A stretch of DNA of 5,090 bases from Acetobacteraceae bacterium (GCA_947476855.1 CANJSR010000372.1:1-5090), one strand, 5' to 3'. Positions 1-4,974 are shown, counted from the stretch's first letter. Numbers and translations: made by a program. Notes: generated by a model not told the origin, from the letters alone.

Positions 1-136
1 ACGCGATGGACGCGCCGAGGGCGATCGAGGCCGTGTCCTCCCACGGCGCGTGGATGACAAGGCGCATGTCCTTTCCGGCACCGATCGGGTCGATCGAGCG
101 GATGGTGCCAAGGGCGGTGACAATTCCGGTGAACAT
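1..136 (-). CDS. ribE: riboflavin synthase (alpha subunit type), 5' end only
   Basis: Riboflavin synthase converts two molecules of 6,7-dimethyl-8-ribityllumazine into riboflavin and the pyrimidinedione precursor, the last step of riboflavin synthesis in the cytoplasm. Only the first 45 codons are in the window; the gene runs off the left edge. The protein begins MFTGIVTALGTI, and MFTGIV is the near-invariant N-terminus of this family (start of the first lumazine-binding barrel). The next visible residues, RLVIHAPW and then ASIALGASIA, fit the first strands of that barrel. The ATG (134-136) follows the ribD TGA (137-139) with no base between them, so the two genes are almost certainly one transcript and may be translationally coupled. 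The same enzyme is called ribC in some organisms. Identification is firm; nothing can be said about the missing C-terminal part. Confidence 0.93.
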   Translation of the reverse strand, partial: MFTGIVTALGTIRSIDPIGAGKDMRLVIHAPWEDTASIALGASIA

Positions 137-1240
137 TCAGCCTCGCCTGGTGAATTCGCTGAGCAGGTCGTCGCCCAGCGGCGTGATACGGGTTCGCACA
201 AACCTCGGCATGATAGCCAGTTTTTCAACGCCGAACGCCTGCACGCCCGGCCAGCCGTCGCCGCCCATGACGGCGGGGGCGTGGAACCAGGCGATGCGGT
301 CGACCAGATCGGCGCGCATCAGGGCCGCGGCAAGCTGCCCGCCGCCCTCGACCAGCACCCGCGTCAGCCCGGCCTTCCCGAGCGCCTGCATCGCCGCCGT
401 GATGTCGAGGCCGAGCGGACCGGGGGGAACGGGGAGGAGGGTGGCACCGGCCTCGGTATAGGCACGCTGGCGGTTCCGGTCCGCGTCCTCCCGCATCAGG
501 AACCAGCTTGGCGCCTCGCGGGCGGTGCGGAGCAGGCGGGCGGTCAGCGGCGTGCGGAGGTGGCTGTCGGCGATCACCCGCACCACCGGGCTGGGCCGGA
601 AGCCAGGGATACGGCAGGTCAGCTCGGGGTCATCGGCGACGGCGGTCCCCGCGCCGGCCATCACGGCGTCGTGCCGGCCCCGGAGTGCGTGTGCCATGCG
701 GCGGGCCTGCGGGCCGGTGATCCACTGGCTTTCCCCGGCGCGCGTCGCGATCCGCCCGTCGAGTGTCGTCGCCAGCTTCAGGGTCACCAGCGGGCGGCCC
801 AGCCTGATCCGGGTGATGAAGCCCGCAAGCGTGTCGAGCGCCTCATGTTCCAGCACGCCGGTGTCCACCTTGATCCCCGCGGCGCGCAGCTGGGCGAGGC
901 CCCGGCTGTCGACCCGCGGGTCTGGATCGGCCGTGCCGGTGACGACGCGGGCGATGCCGGCGGCGATCAGGGCGTCGGTGCAGGGGGGCGACTTGCCCCA
1001 ATGGCAGCAGGGTTCAAGCGTGACATAGGCGGTGGCACCCCTCGCCGCGTCCCCCGCCATCGCCAGCGCCTGAGGCTCCGCATGCGGTCTTCCCCCCGGC
1101 GCCGTCGTCGCTCGGCCGACGACCCTGGTGCCGTTCACGATGACGCACCCGACCGAGGGGTTGGGCCAGGTCGTGCCCAGCCCCCGGCGCGCGAGGGCGA
1201 GCGCGGTCCGCATATGGTCGAGATCGGCGGCCATTGGCAT
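137..1240 (-). CDS. ribD: bifunctional pyrimidine deaminase / reductase RibD
   Basis: RibD performs two successive cytoplasmic steps of riboflavin synthesis: zinc-dependent deamination of 2,5-diamino-6-ribosylamino-pyrimidinone 5'-phosphate, then NADPH-dependent reduction of the ribosyl side chain. The 367 residues match the usual length for the family. The N-terminal deaminase (about 8-145) has the substrate-site motif PNPSVGCV (26-33), the zinc/catalytic motif H53-A-E55 and the second zinc motif EPCCHWGKSPPC with C78 and C87. The C-terminal reductase (about 150-362) has KLATTLDGRIAT (155-166), GESQWITG (169-176), VADDPELT (201-208) and VEGGGQLAAAL (297-307). All key residues are present, so the enzyme should be active. 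The first ATG is used here; the third codon is also ATG (1234-1232) and neither has a clear ribosome binding site. It leads the rib operon with riboflavin synthase directly downstream. The usual alphaproteobacterial upstream neighbour, nrdR, is not present; a Roco gene lies 387 bases upstream instead. Confidence 0.97.
   Translation of the reverse strand: MPMAADLDHMRTALALARRGLGTTWPNPSVGCVIVNGTRVVGRATTAPGGRPHAEPQALAMAGDAARGATAYVTLEPCCHWGKSPPCTDALIAAGIARVVTGTADPDPRVDSRGLAQLRAAGIKVDTGVLEHEALDTLAGFITRIRLGRPLVTLKLATTLDGRIATRAGESQWITGPQARRMAHALRGRHDAVMAGAGTAVADDPELTCRIPGFRPSPVVRVIADSHLRTPLTARLLRTAREAPSWFLMREDADRNRQRAYTEAGATLLPVPPGPLGLDITAAMQALGKAGLTRVLVEGGGQLAAALMRADLVDRIAWFHAPAVMGGDGWPGVQAFGVEKLAIMPRFVRTRITPLGDDLLSEFTRRG
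141..148 (-). promoter_or_regulatory. ribosome binding site for riboflavin synthase, inside the ribD end
   Basis: Read on the minus strand this is AGGCGAGG, ending four bases before the ATG at 136. The purine-rich GAGG core resembles a Shine-Dalgarno site, with rather short spacing. It lies within the last codons of ribD, consistent with coupled translation of the two genes. Confidence 0.5.
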
Positions 1241-1292
1241 GGCTGTCAGGGGCGGTTCGGTTGGGGGTTGGGCACCGGGGTGATCCGTTGGA

Positions 1293-1308
1293 GGGGACTG
1301 GAGTCCCC
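1293..1308. repeat. short inverted repeat in the ribD leader
   Basis: The sequence GGGGACTGGAGTCCCC has two 7-base arms (1293-1299 and 1302-1308) that are exact reverse complements. In RNA it would probably fold as a 6-bp stem with a 4-base loop. It lies 53-68 bases upstream of the ribD ATG, so it may be a leader hairpin or a protein-binding site. Its function is unknown. Confidence 0.45.
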
Positions 1309-1380
1309 ATCAATGCCAGAGGTGGCGAAAGCATCAAGGGGCTGGGGGATGGTTTGTGGTGGTTTCGGGGGTTTCGTTGG

Positions 1381-1481
1381 GGAGGAGACGGCTGCCGCAC
1401 GAGAAAGGGGCGTGGGTGAGGCGGGAGGGGCGGGGGGTATGAGCTGTGATGTATGAGGTATGAGATGGGGCGGGGTTGGGG
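1381..1481. other. strand-asymmetric G-rich block (possible G-quadruplex; C-rich RNA for leftward transcripts)
   Basis: By hand count, the plus strand from 1381 to 1480 has 56 G and only 11 C. Five G runs are packed into 1407-1437 (GGGG, GGG, GGG, GGGG, GGGGGG, separated by 3, 6, 1 and 1 bases), which meets the usual G-quadruplex pattern. Three more GGGG runs lie at 1467-1481. RNA made leftward from the Roco gene or into the ribD leader would be C-rich and G-poor, the composition typical of Rho loading (rut) sites. No intrinsic terminator was found for the Roco gene, so Rho-dependent termination here is plausible but inferred. The heptamer GTATGAG occurs three times within the block (1437-1443, 1451-1457, 1458-1464). 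Confidence 0.45.
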
Positions 1482-1503
1482 CGCGACGCCTCTCTCTCCG
1501 TCA

Positions 1504-1524
1504 TGGCCGGGCTTGACCCGGCCA
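1504..1524. repeat. palindromic hairpin, dispersed alphaproteobacterial repeat type
   Basis: TGGCCGGG (1504-1511) and CCCGGCCA (1517-1524) are perfect 8-base arms around the loop CTTGA. The core with its flank, GTCATGGCCGGGCTTGACCC, closely resembles an intergenic repeat scattered through many alphaproteobacterial genomes, often mistranslated as MAGSSPAMT. It lies about 105 bases beyond the Roco stop codon. There is no following T run in either direction, so it is not a classical terminator. The repeat-family match is from memory; the hairpin is directly visible. Confidence 0.7.
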
Positions 1525-1527
1525 CCT

Positions 1528-1553
1528 GCCCGACGGCGGTGATGCCGACGGGC
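1528..1553. repeat. second hairpin adjoining the dispersed repeat
   Basis: The arms 1528-1537 (GCCCGACGGC) and 1544-1553 (GCCGACGGGC) pair over ten positions with a single mismatch around the 6-base loop GGTGAT. It begins four bases after the neighbouring hairpin, so the two probably belong to one composite repeat unit. On the minus strand a run of five T lies just before it, not after it, which argues against an intrinsic terminator for the Roco gene. Confidence 0.55.
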
Positions 1554-1570
1554 GGTGCCTCAAAAAGGGG

Positions 1571-1610
1571 TTAAACACGGAGGACCACAGAGCACACGGA
1601 GGGCTGTGGA
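1571..1610. repeat. ACACGGAGG direct repeats with a nested inverted repeat
   Basis: ACACGGAGG occurs twice, at 1575-1583 and 1594-1602, 19 bases apart. Interleaved with these are CCACAG (1585-1590) and CTGTGG (1604-1609), which could form a 6-bp stem with a 13-base loop. The texture, runs like ACACGGAGGACCACAGAGCA, resembles the CACAGAG-type repeats seen between genes in many bacteria. It starts 18 bases beyond the Roco stop codon. A weak stem followed at a distance by TTTTT (minus strand, 1562-1566) is too loose to call a terminator. Confidence 0.45.
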
Positions 1611-1627
1611 TCGGCGGGCGGTGCGAC

Positions 1628-4618
1628 CTACCTTGGACGGAGCGGGTCAAACGCGTCGCGCAGAAAGTCTTCGATCTTCTCGTGACGGATCGTGTCCTGG
1701 AACAGATGCAGGATCACCATCAGAGGCCGCCGGAATGACTCGATGAAGTCGAATTCCTCCAGGTCATCACCCCGGAAGCCGCCGATCCTCTCATGCAGTG
1801 CCGCCCGCTTTTTGTATTCGGCATCCCAGAAGTCGAAATAGTCACCGCGCTTGTGGACGTCGCTGATATCCGCGTCCGCCAGCTTGAACACACGCACCCG
1901 AGCAGCGAACTCCTCCCGATCCTGCCGGCATTCTCGCCAGGTCTCATAAAGCTCCATCATGCAGTAGGGGGAGCGTAGATACTTGTCGCTCAGGAACACG
2001 AAGATGCGGTCGCGTCCGGCGATCCGCTTTGTGAAGTGACGGATGCGATCCCCCGGTCGCATGTCCTTCTTGTCGCGCAGGATCGTCACCTTGGCCTTCT
2101 CGGCCGCCTCGCACAGAAGGTCGACTTCGGCTTCCCGGTTGGGCCCACTGCCGTCATTGTTGTTCCAGGCATAGGACACGGCATATTCGGGCTGCACCGT
2201 CGGCGCCCGGTCCGGCGTGATCGGCGGTTCCGGCCGAGCGTCCGGGTCCGCTTCGCTCGGCGGCAGGCCGACCGGCGGGGCCTTCATCCGCCCGCTCGGC
2301 CGCTCCGGGCGAGGGGCCGTCTGACCCTCCACCGTGGGCTTCAACCCCAGCCGCTCGTTCTCCTCCTCAATCAACGCCAGCAGCCGGTCCTGCAGCGCCT
2401 CGGCCTGGCCGCCCTTGGTCTGGATGGTGACGGAGCCCTTCCACGCCCCCTCCGCCATCGTCTGTTCCACCAGCGCGCGGCTGTGGGTCGTGGAGTCATA
2501 CAGGCAAACGCCGCCCCGGAAGTAATCGGCCTTGGCGCCCGCGAGGCCGCCCAGATGCGCGATCACCCCGCGCATCAGCCCCTCATGCAGGAAGTCATAA
2601 TCCAGCGTCAGGGGCTGTTGCGCCGGCCCCTCGCCCCAGGTGCGGTCGATGTCGTCTTGCACATCGGCGCGCGGCGGCAGCAGGTCGGGCGCGATGTAGA
2701 TCGTGTTGTCGTCGTCCTGCCGTTGCCCGTGCCGGTAGACGAAGCAGATGCCGCAGGACCGCATCATGCTCAGGAACAGCCGCTGTTCCCCGACCGAGTA
2801 TTCCCCCCACACCAGCCCGGCGAGGCGCGCCCGGTCGAACTGCCCGCCATCCGCCAGCAGTTTCGTATAGGCGGCGCCTCGTTCGAACACCGCATAGATC
2901 GCGTTCAGCGCCCAGGTGTGGTCCAGAACGATCCGGTCATTGAACAGACCCTTCTGGTAGAACAGCGTCCCGATACTGTGCAGATACGCCAGCAGATGCG
3001 CGGGGGACGACACGCCGCCGGCCTCCTGGCACCATTGCTCGAACAGGTCCTTCCCGATCAGCCGGAAATCCTCGGGCATCGAGCCATCCGGCCGCCGCAA
3101 CCCCTCGATCCGCTTCCGCACCGCCGCTCGGCCGCGACCGATGGAGGCGATGCCGCGCTGCCGGTCCAAGGCCGCCACGGCATCCCCCAGGGCGCCGGTC
3201 AGCGCGCCCAGACGCGGCGGATCGGCGGCGCTCGTCATGACCTGGGACGGTTGCCCCAAGGCCTCCATCACCTCGGGCGGCACCGACGCCGATTGCGGTC
3301 CTGGAAGATCGGCCTTGGTGCGCGCGATCACGACCGGGCTGATCCGGTCGCGCAGATGGCGGACGTAGTCCAGCCAATAGGGCAAGGGGTGGTTGCGGAA
3401 GACCAGGCCGTGCTGGTCGGGTTCTGCCTGGGGCTGTTCCGTCTCCGGGCACCAGGTGATCAGGAACAAGGCGCGGGAGCGGACGAACAGCGCATGCGTG
3501 CCGTGATAGATGTCCTGCCCGCCGAAATCCCAGATGTTGAGCCGGGTTTCCGATTCCTCCCCCTGTGGGGGCAGGGTGGCAGTGGTGACGCGGATGCCGT
3601 GGGTGGAGTCCCAGTTCGGGTCGAAGGCGTCTCCCTTGAGCCGCCGAGCCAACTGGGTCTTGCCGCTGCGGCCGTTGCCGAGGATGAGGAGTTTGACGTC
3701 CCGGATGGGTTCGGGGTCCTCGCCGAGATCTTGGAGGTGGGCGCGGAGGCGGTCGAGACAGTCCGTGCCCAGGACTTCGTCTGGGATACCGGGGATGCGT
3801 GTGCCGGAAAGGTGGAGGGTTTTCAGGGATGTCTTAATCCAGATCGACACCGGGACGTCGTTCAGGGCGCAGCCATCACAATCGAGATATGCCAAGTCGT
3901 TCAGGTGTGTCAGTGGCCTCAGATCGGTGACATTAGTGTTCCAGACAACGAGCTTGTCGAGCTGATTCATGTTTGAAATCGTGCTCAGGTCGCTCACCTG
4001 AGTACCAGTGCAATCGAGTTCTTGGAGAGCGTGCAAAGCGGCGATGGGCGCGAGGTCGCTCACCTGTGTGTCGCTGCAATTGAGGTTTTGGAGAGCGTGC
4101 AAAACTGCGATGGGCGCGAGGTCGCTCACCTGTGTGCCGCTGCAATTGAGGTGTTGGAGAGCGTGCAAAGCGGCGATGGGCGCGAGATCGCTCACCGGTG
4201 TGTGGCTGCAATCGAGGTATTGGAGAGCGTGGAAAGCGGCGATGGGCGCGAGGTCGCTCACCTGTGTGTTTCTGCAGGACAACCATGTCAGGTCACGCAA
4301 CGGTGTCACCACGGACAGGTCGTTACAGCCCGTGTCATCGATTGCGAGGTCGGTCAGGTCTGGCAGTTCCTTCAGCCGCCCTAGACAGGACGCCACGCTA
4401 TTGGGTCGGTAAAGCCGGTCCCAGTCATGGCCCCATCCCTCCGCCGACAACGTCCGAAAGGTTCCCAAATTCAACCGCCGCAGCCCGGTCAGCCGAAACA
4501 GCCCCTCCGGCAGCCGGGTCAGCCCCAGACTGCTCAAATCCAGCCAGTCCTGCCCGGTGCGGTCCGCCTCGGCGATCCGTTCCTCGGCGATCCTTTCTCC
4601 ATCGAACCCGTCGCTCAT
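1628..4618 (-). CDS. Roco protein: LRR - Roc GTPase - COR - TIR, putative immune-type receptor
   Basis: This encodes a cytoplasmic multidomain protein of 996 residues; no signal peptide or membrane segment is seen. Residues 22-283 are leucine-rich repeats: a LDLSSLGLTRLPEGL entry, then about eight units, five of them (107-216) regular 22-mers. Roc GTPase (about 306-480): P-loop GNGRSGKT (314-321), switch I region STHGI (338-342), WDFGGQ (363-368) and TKAD (434-437) in the base-recognition position. COR, the dimerisation module always paired with Roc, spans about 515-760. A proline-rich linker (762-808) leads to a C-terminal TIR domain (about 811-965): SYAW (815-818), a D849-K-K-D852 loop, and SPYCMMEL (883-890) with E889 at the position catalytic for NAD cleavage in other TIRs. 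Inference: LRR senses, Roc-COR switches, TIR depletes NAD or makes a signal. An in-frame ATG at 4744 would add 42 residues; 4618 was preferred because the domain-like sequence starts there. Neither start has a good ribosome binding site. No partner gene is adjacent. Domain calls are firm; the defence role is hypothetical. Confidence 0.9.
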   Translation of the reverse strand: MSDGFDGERIAEERIAEADRTGQDWLDLSSLGLTRLPEGLFRLTGLRRLNLGTFRTLSAEGWGHDWDRLYRPNSVASCLGRLKELPDLTDLAIDDTGCNDLSVVTPLRDLTWLSCRNTQVSDLAPIAAFHALQYLDCSHTPVSDLAPIAALHALQHLNCSGTQVSDLAPIAVLHALQNLNCSDTQVSDLAPIAALHALQELDCTGTQVSDLSTISNMNQLDKLVVWNTNVTDLRPLTHLNDLAYLDCDGCALNDVPVSIWIKTSLKTLHLSGTRIPGIPDEVLGTDCLDRLRAHLQDLGEDPEPIRDVKLLILGNGRSGKTQLARRLKGDAFDPNWDSTHGIRVTTATLPPQGEESETRLNIWDFGGQDIYHGTHALFVRSRALFLITWCPETEQPQAEPDQHGLVFRNHPLPYWLDYVRHLRDRISPVVIARTKADLPGPQSASVPPEVMEALGQPSQVMTSAADPPRLGALTGALGDAVAALDRQRGIASIGRGRAAVRKRIEGLRRPDGSMPEDFRLIGKDLFEQWCQEAGGVSSPAHLLAYLHSIGTLFYQKGLFNDRIVLDHTWALNAIYAVFERGAAYTKLLADGGQFDRARLAGLVWGEYSVGEQRLFLSMMRSCGICFVYRHGQRQDDDNTIYIAPDLLPPRADVQDDIDRTWGEGPAQQPLTLDYDFLHEGLMRGVIAHLGGLAGAKADYFRGGVCLYDSTTHSRALVEQTMAEGAWKGSVTIQTKGGQAEALQDRLLALIEEENERLGLKPTVEGQTAPRPERPSGRMKAPPVGLPPSEADPDARPEPPITPDRAPTVQPEYAVSYAWNNNDGSGPNREAEVDLLCEAAEKAKVTILRDKKDMRPGDRIRHFTKRIAGRDRIFVFLSDKYLRSPYCMMELYETWRECRQDREEFAARVRVFKLADADISDVHKRGDYFDFWDAEYKKRAALHERIGGFRGDDLEEFDFIESFRRPLMVILHLFQDTIRHEKIEDFLRDAFDPLRPR
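3971..4300 (-). repeat. five tandem 66-bp units encoding 22-residue leucine-rich repeats
   Basis: The Roco gene carries five in-frame 66-bp units here (residues 107-216). The shared motif GCGATGGGCGCGAG on the plus strand begins at 4041, 4107, 4173 and 4239, exactly 66 bases apart. Units 4037-4102 and 4103-4168 match at 62 of 66 positions; 4103-4168 and 4169-4234 match at 57 of 66. The outer units share only one half with the core, so they are older or recombinant edges. Each unit encodes roughly LHALQxLxCSxTQV followed by SDLAPIAA, an internalin-like 22-residue LRR. One unit (4041-4106) has 38 G+C of 66, lower than the rest of the window appears to be. Such arrays can gain or lose whole repeats without breaking the frame. 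Confidence 0.9.
4568..4597 (-). repeat. 15-bp tandem duplication near the Roco N-terminus
   Basis: CTCGGCGATCCGTTC (4568-4582) is followed at once by CTCGGCGATCCTTTC (4583-4597), with one mismatch. It duplicates the peptide ERIAE (residues 8-12 and 13-17) in the helix-like lead-in before the first leucine-rich repeat. It keeps the frame and looks like a small slippage duplication. Confidence 0.75.
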
Positions 4619-4681
4619 GCCGGCAGTCTGCCACGCCCCCGCGACCCCGGGTAGCCCGAGGCACGCCCCCGGCCCCACCCC

Positions 4682-4691
4682 CTTGCGCAAG
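4682..4691. promoter_or_regulatory. perfect 10-bp palindrome upstream of the Roco start
   Basis: CTTGCGCAAG reads the same on both strands. It lies 64-73 bases upstream of the preferred Roco ATG, a distance that would suit an operator or promoter element. A 10-bp palindrome can arise by chance, so a regulatory role is only a possibility. Confidence 0.25.
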
Positions 4692-4737
4692 TATTCCGCG
4701 CCGAACCTTGTTTCCCGCCTTGCCCCCACCCATACGA

Positions 4738-4749
4738 GAGGCATGCCTC
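4738..4749. promoter_or_regulatory. perfect 12-bp palindrome GAGGCATGCCTC upstream of the Roco start
   Basis: GAGGCATGCCTC is self-complementary over 12 bases and lies 120-131 bases upstream of the preferred Roco ATG. It contains the alternative ATG at 4744; the GAGG before that ATG is only one base away, too close to act as a ribosome binding site. It may be a binding site for a dimeric regulator; no family is suggested. Confidence 0.3.
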
Positions 4750-4800
4750 AGGCGCGCCGCTCTTCTCTGTCCCATCGGTTGGATTTTTTCGTGGGATGCG

Positions 4801-4817
4801 ACCCCATGTCCGGTGAG
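4801..4817. repeat. 17-bp direct repeat, copy 1 (ACCCCATGTCCGGTGAG)
   Basis: This sequence recurs exactly at 4958-4974. Copy 1 also takes part in an inverted repeat: CGACCCCAT (4799-4807) can pair with ATGGGTCG (4820-4827) with one bulged base. The two copies bracket about 140 bases that include the palindrome at 4877-4931. They may be remnants of a repeat insertion or duplicated binding sites. Confidence 0.6.
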
Positions 4818-4876
4818 GAATGGGTCGTTCTTTCGATGGGAAGGGTGGGGTCATGGCGCCGGCTGGGGTGGTGCTA

Positions 4877-4931
4877 CCCCTCACCCCAACCTTGGTCCGC
4901 TTCGCGGCCCAAGCCCGCAAGGGGAGAGGGG
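4877..4931. repeat. long imperfect palindrome, REP-like dispersed repeat
   Basis: The 55 bases fold into one extended hairpin: CCCCTC (4877-4882) with GAGGGG (4926-4931), CCCC (4884-4887) with GGGG (4921-4924), CTTGG (4891-4895) with CCAAG (4909-4913), and CCGC (4897-4900) with GCGG (4904-4907) around a TTC loop. The outer part, CCCTCACCCC ... GGGGAGAGGG, resembles an intergenic repeat found in many copies in proteobacterial genomes. It sits between the hydrolase stop and the Roco gene. No T run follows on the minus strand, so it is not a standard terminator. The repeat-family resemblance is from memory. Confidence 0.65.
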
Positions 4932-4957
4932 GCAGGCCGAAATTTTCACACGGTCCT

Positions 4958-4974
4958 ACCCCATGTCCGGTGAG
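4958..4974. repeat. 17-bp direct repeat, copy 2 (ACCCCATGTCCGGTGAG)
   Basis: This is an exact second copy of the 17 bases at 4801-4817, in the same orientation. It lies 10 bases beyond the hydrolase stop codon. Unlike copy 1, it is followed by AAAACC and lacks the matching ATGGGTCG arm, so only the 17-base core is shared. Confidence 0.6.

Larger units (their letters stand above)
1241..1627. other. gene-free region between the Roco gene and ribD
   Basis: No convincing gene was found here on either strand. The stretch holds, from the ribD side: a short hairpin at 1293-1308, a strongly G-rich block on the plus strand (1381-1481), two adjacent hairpins (1504-1524 and 1528-1553) and a direct-repeat motif (1571-1610). 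It must contain the 3' end of the Roco transcript and presumably the ribD promoter, but no clear -35/-10 pair was recognised. Nothing resembling the conserved FMN riboswitch (RFN element) is visible on the minus strand, although ribD operons are often controlled that way. A short minus-strand reading frame over 1334-1525 begins MAGSSPAMT, which is a translation of the repeat hairpin and not a gene. Confidence 0.7.

Noticed and set aside
50..1456. Long plus-strand open frame opposite ribD (468 codons)
   Set aside because: It is the antisense shadow of ribD in GC-rich DNA. It has no recognisable domain, while the minus strand encodes an unmistakable RibD across 137-1240.
1334..1525. Minus-strand small protein beginning MAGSSPAMT
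   Set aside because: This start is the familiar translation of a dispersed intergenic hairpin. The rest is low-complexity proline/threonine with no ribosome binding site.
1561..1610. Intrinsic terminator for the Roco gene using the minus-strand TTTTT
   Set aside because: The only upstream stem is 6 bp with a 13-base loop and ends nearly 20 bases before the T run. The stronger hairpins lie after the T run.
2036..3976. Long plus-strand open frame opposite the Roco gene (646 codons)
   Set aside because: Its composition (rich in R, P, Q, H, A) and lack of domains mark it as antisense shadow. The minus strand carries ordered Roc, COR and TIR motifs through the same bases.
3971..4300. CRISPR-like array
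   Set aside because: The units are directly contiguous with no variable spacers, stay in the reading frame, and encode leucine-rich repeats.
4008..4412. Plus-strand repetitive peptides over the LRR region
   Set aside because: Their 22-residue periodicity only mirrors the 66-bp DNA repeats of the minus-strand LRR.
4425..4920. Short arginine/glycine-rich minus-strand frames over the Roco start and upstream region (4425-4775 and 4615-4920)
   Set aside because: They lack domains, ribosome binding sites and plausible composition, and one overlaps the Roco N-terminus in another frame.
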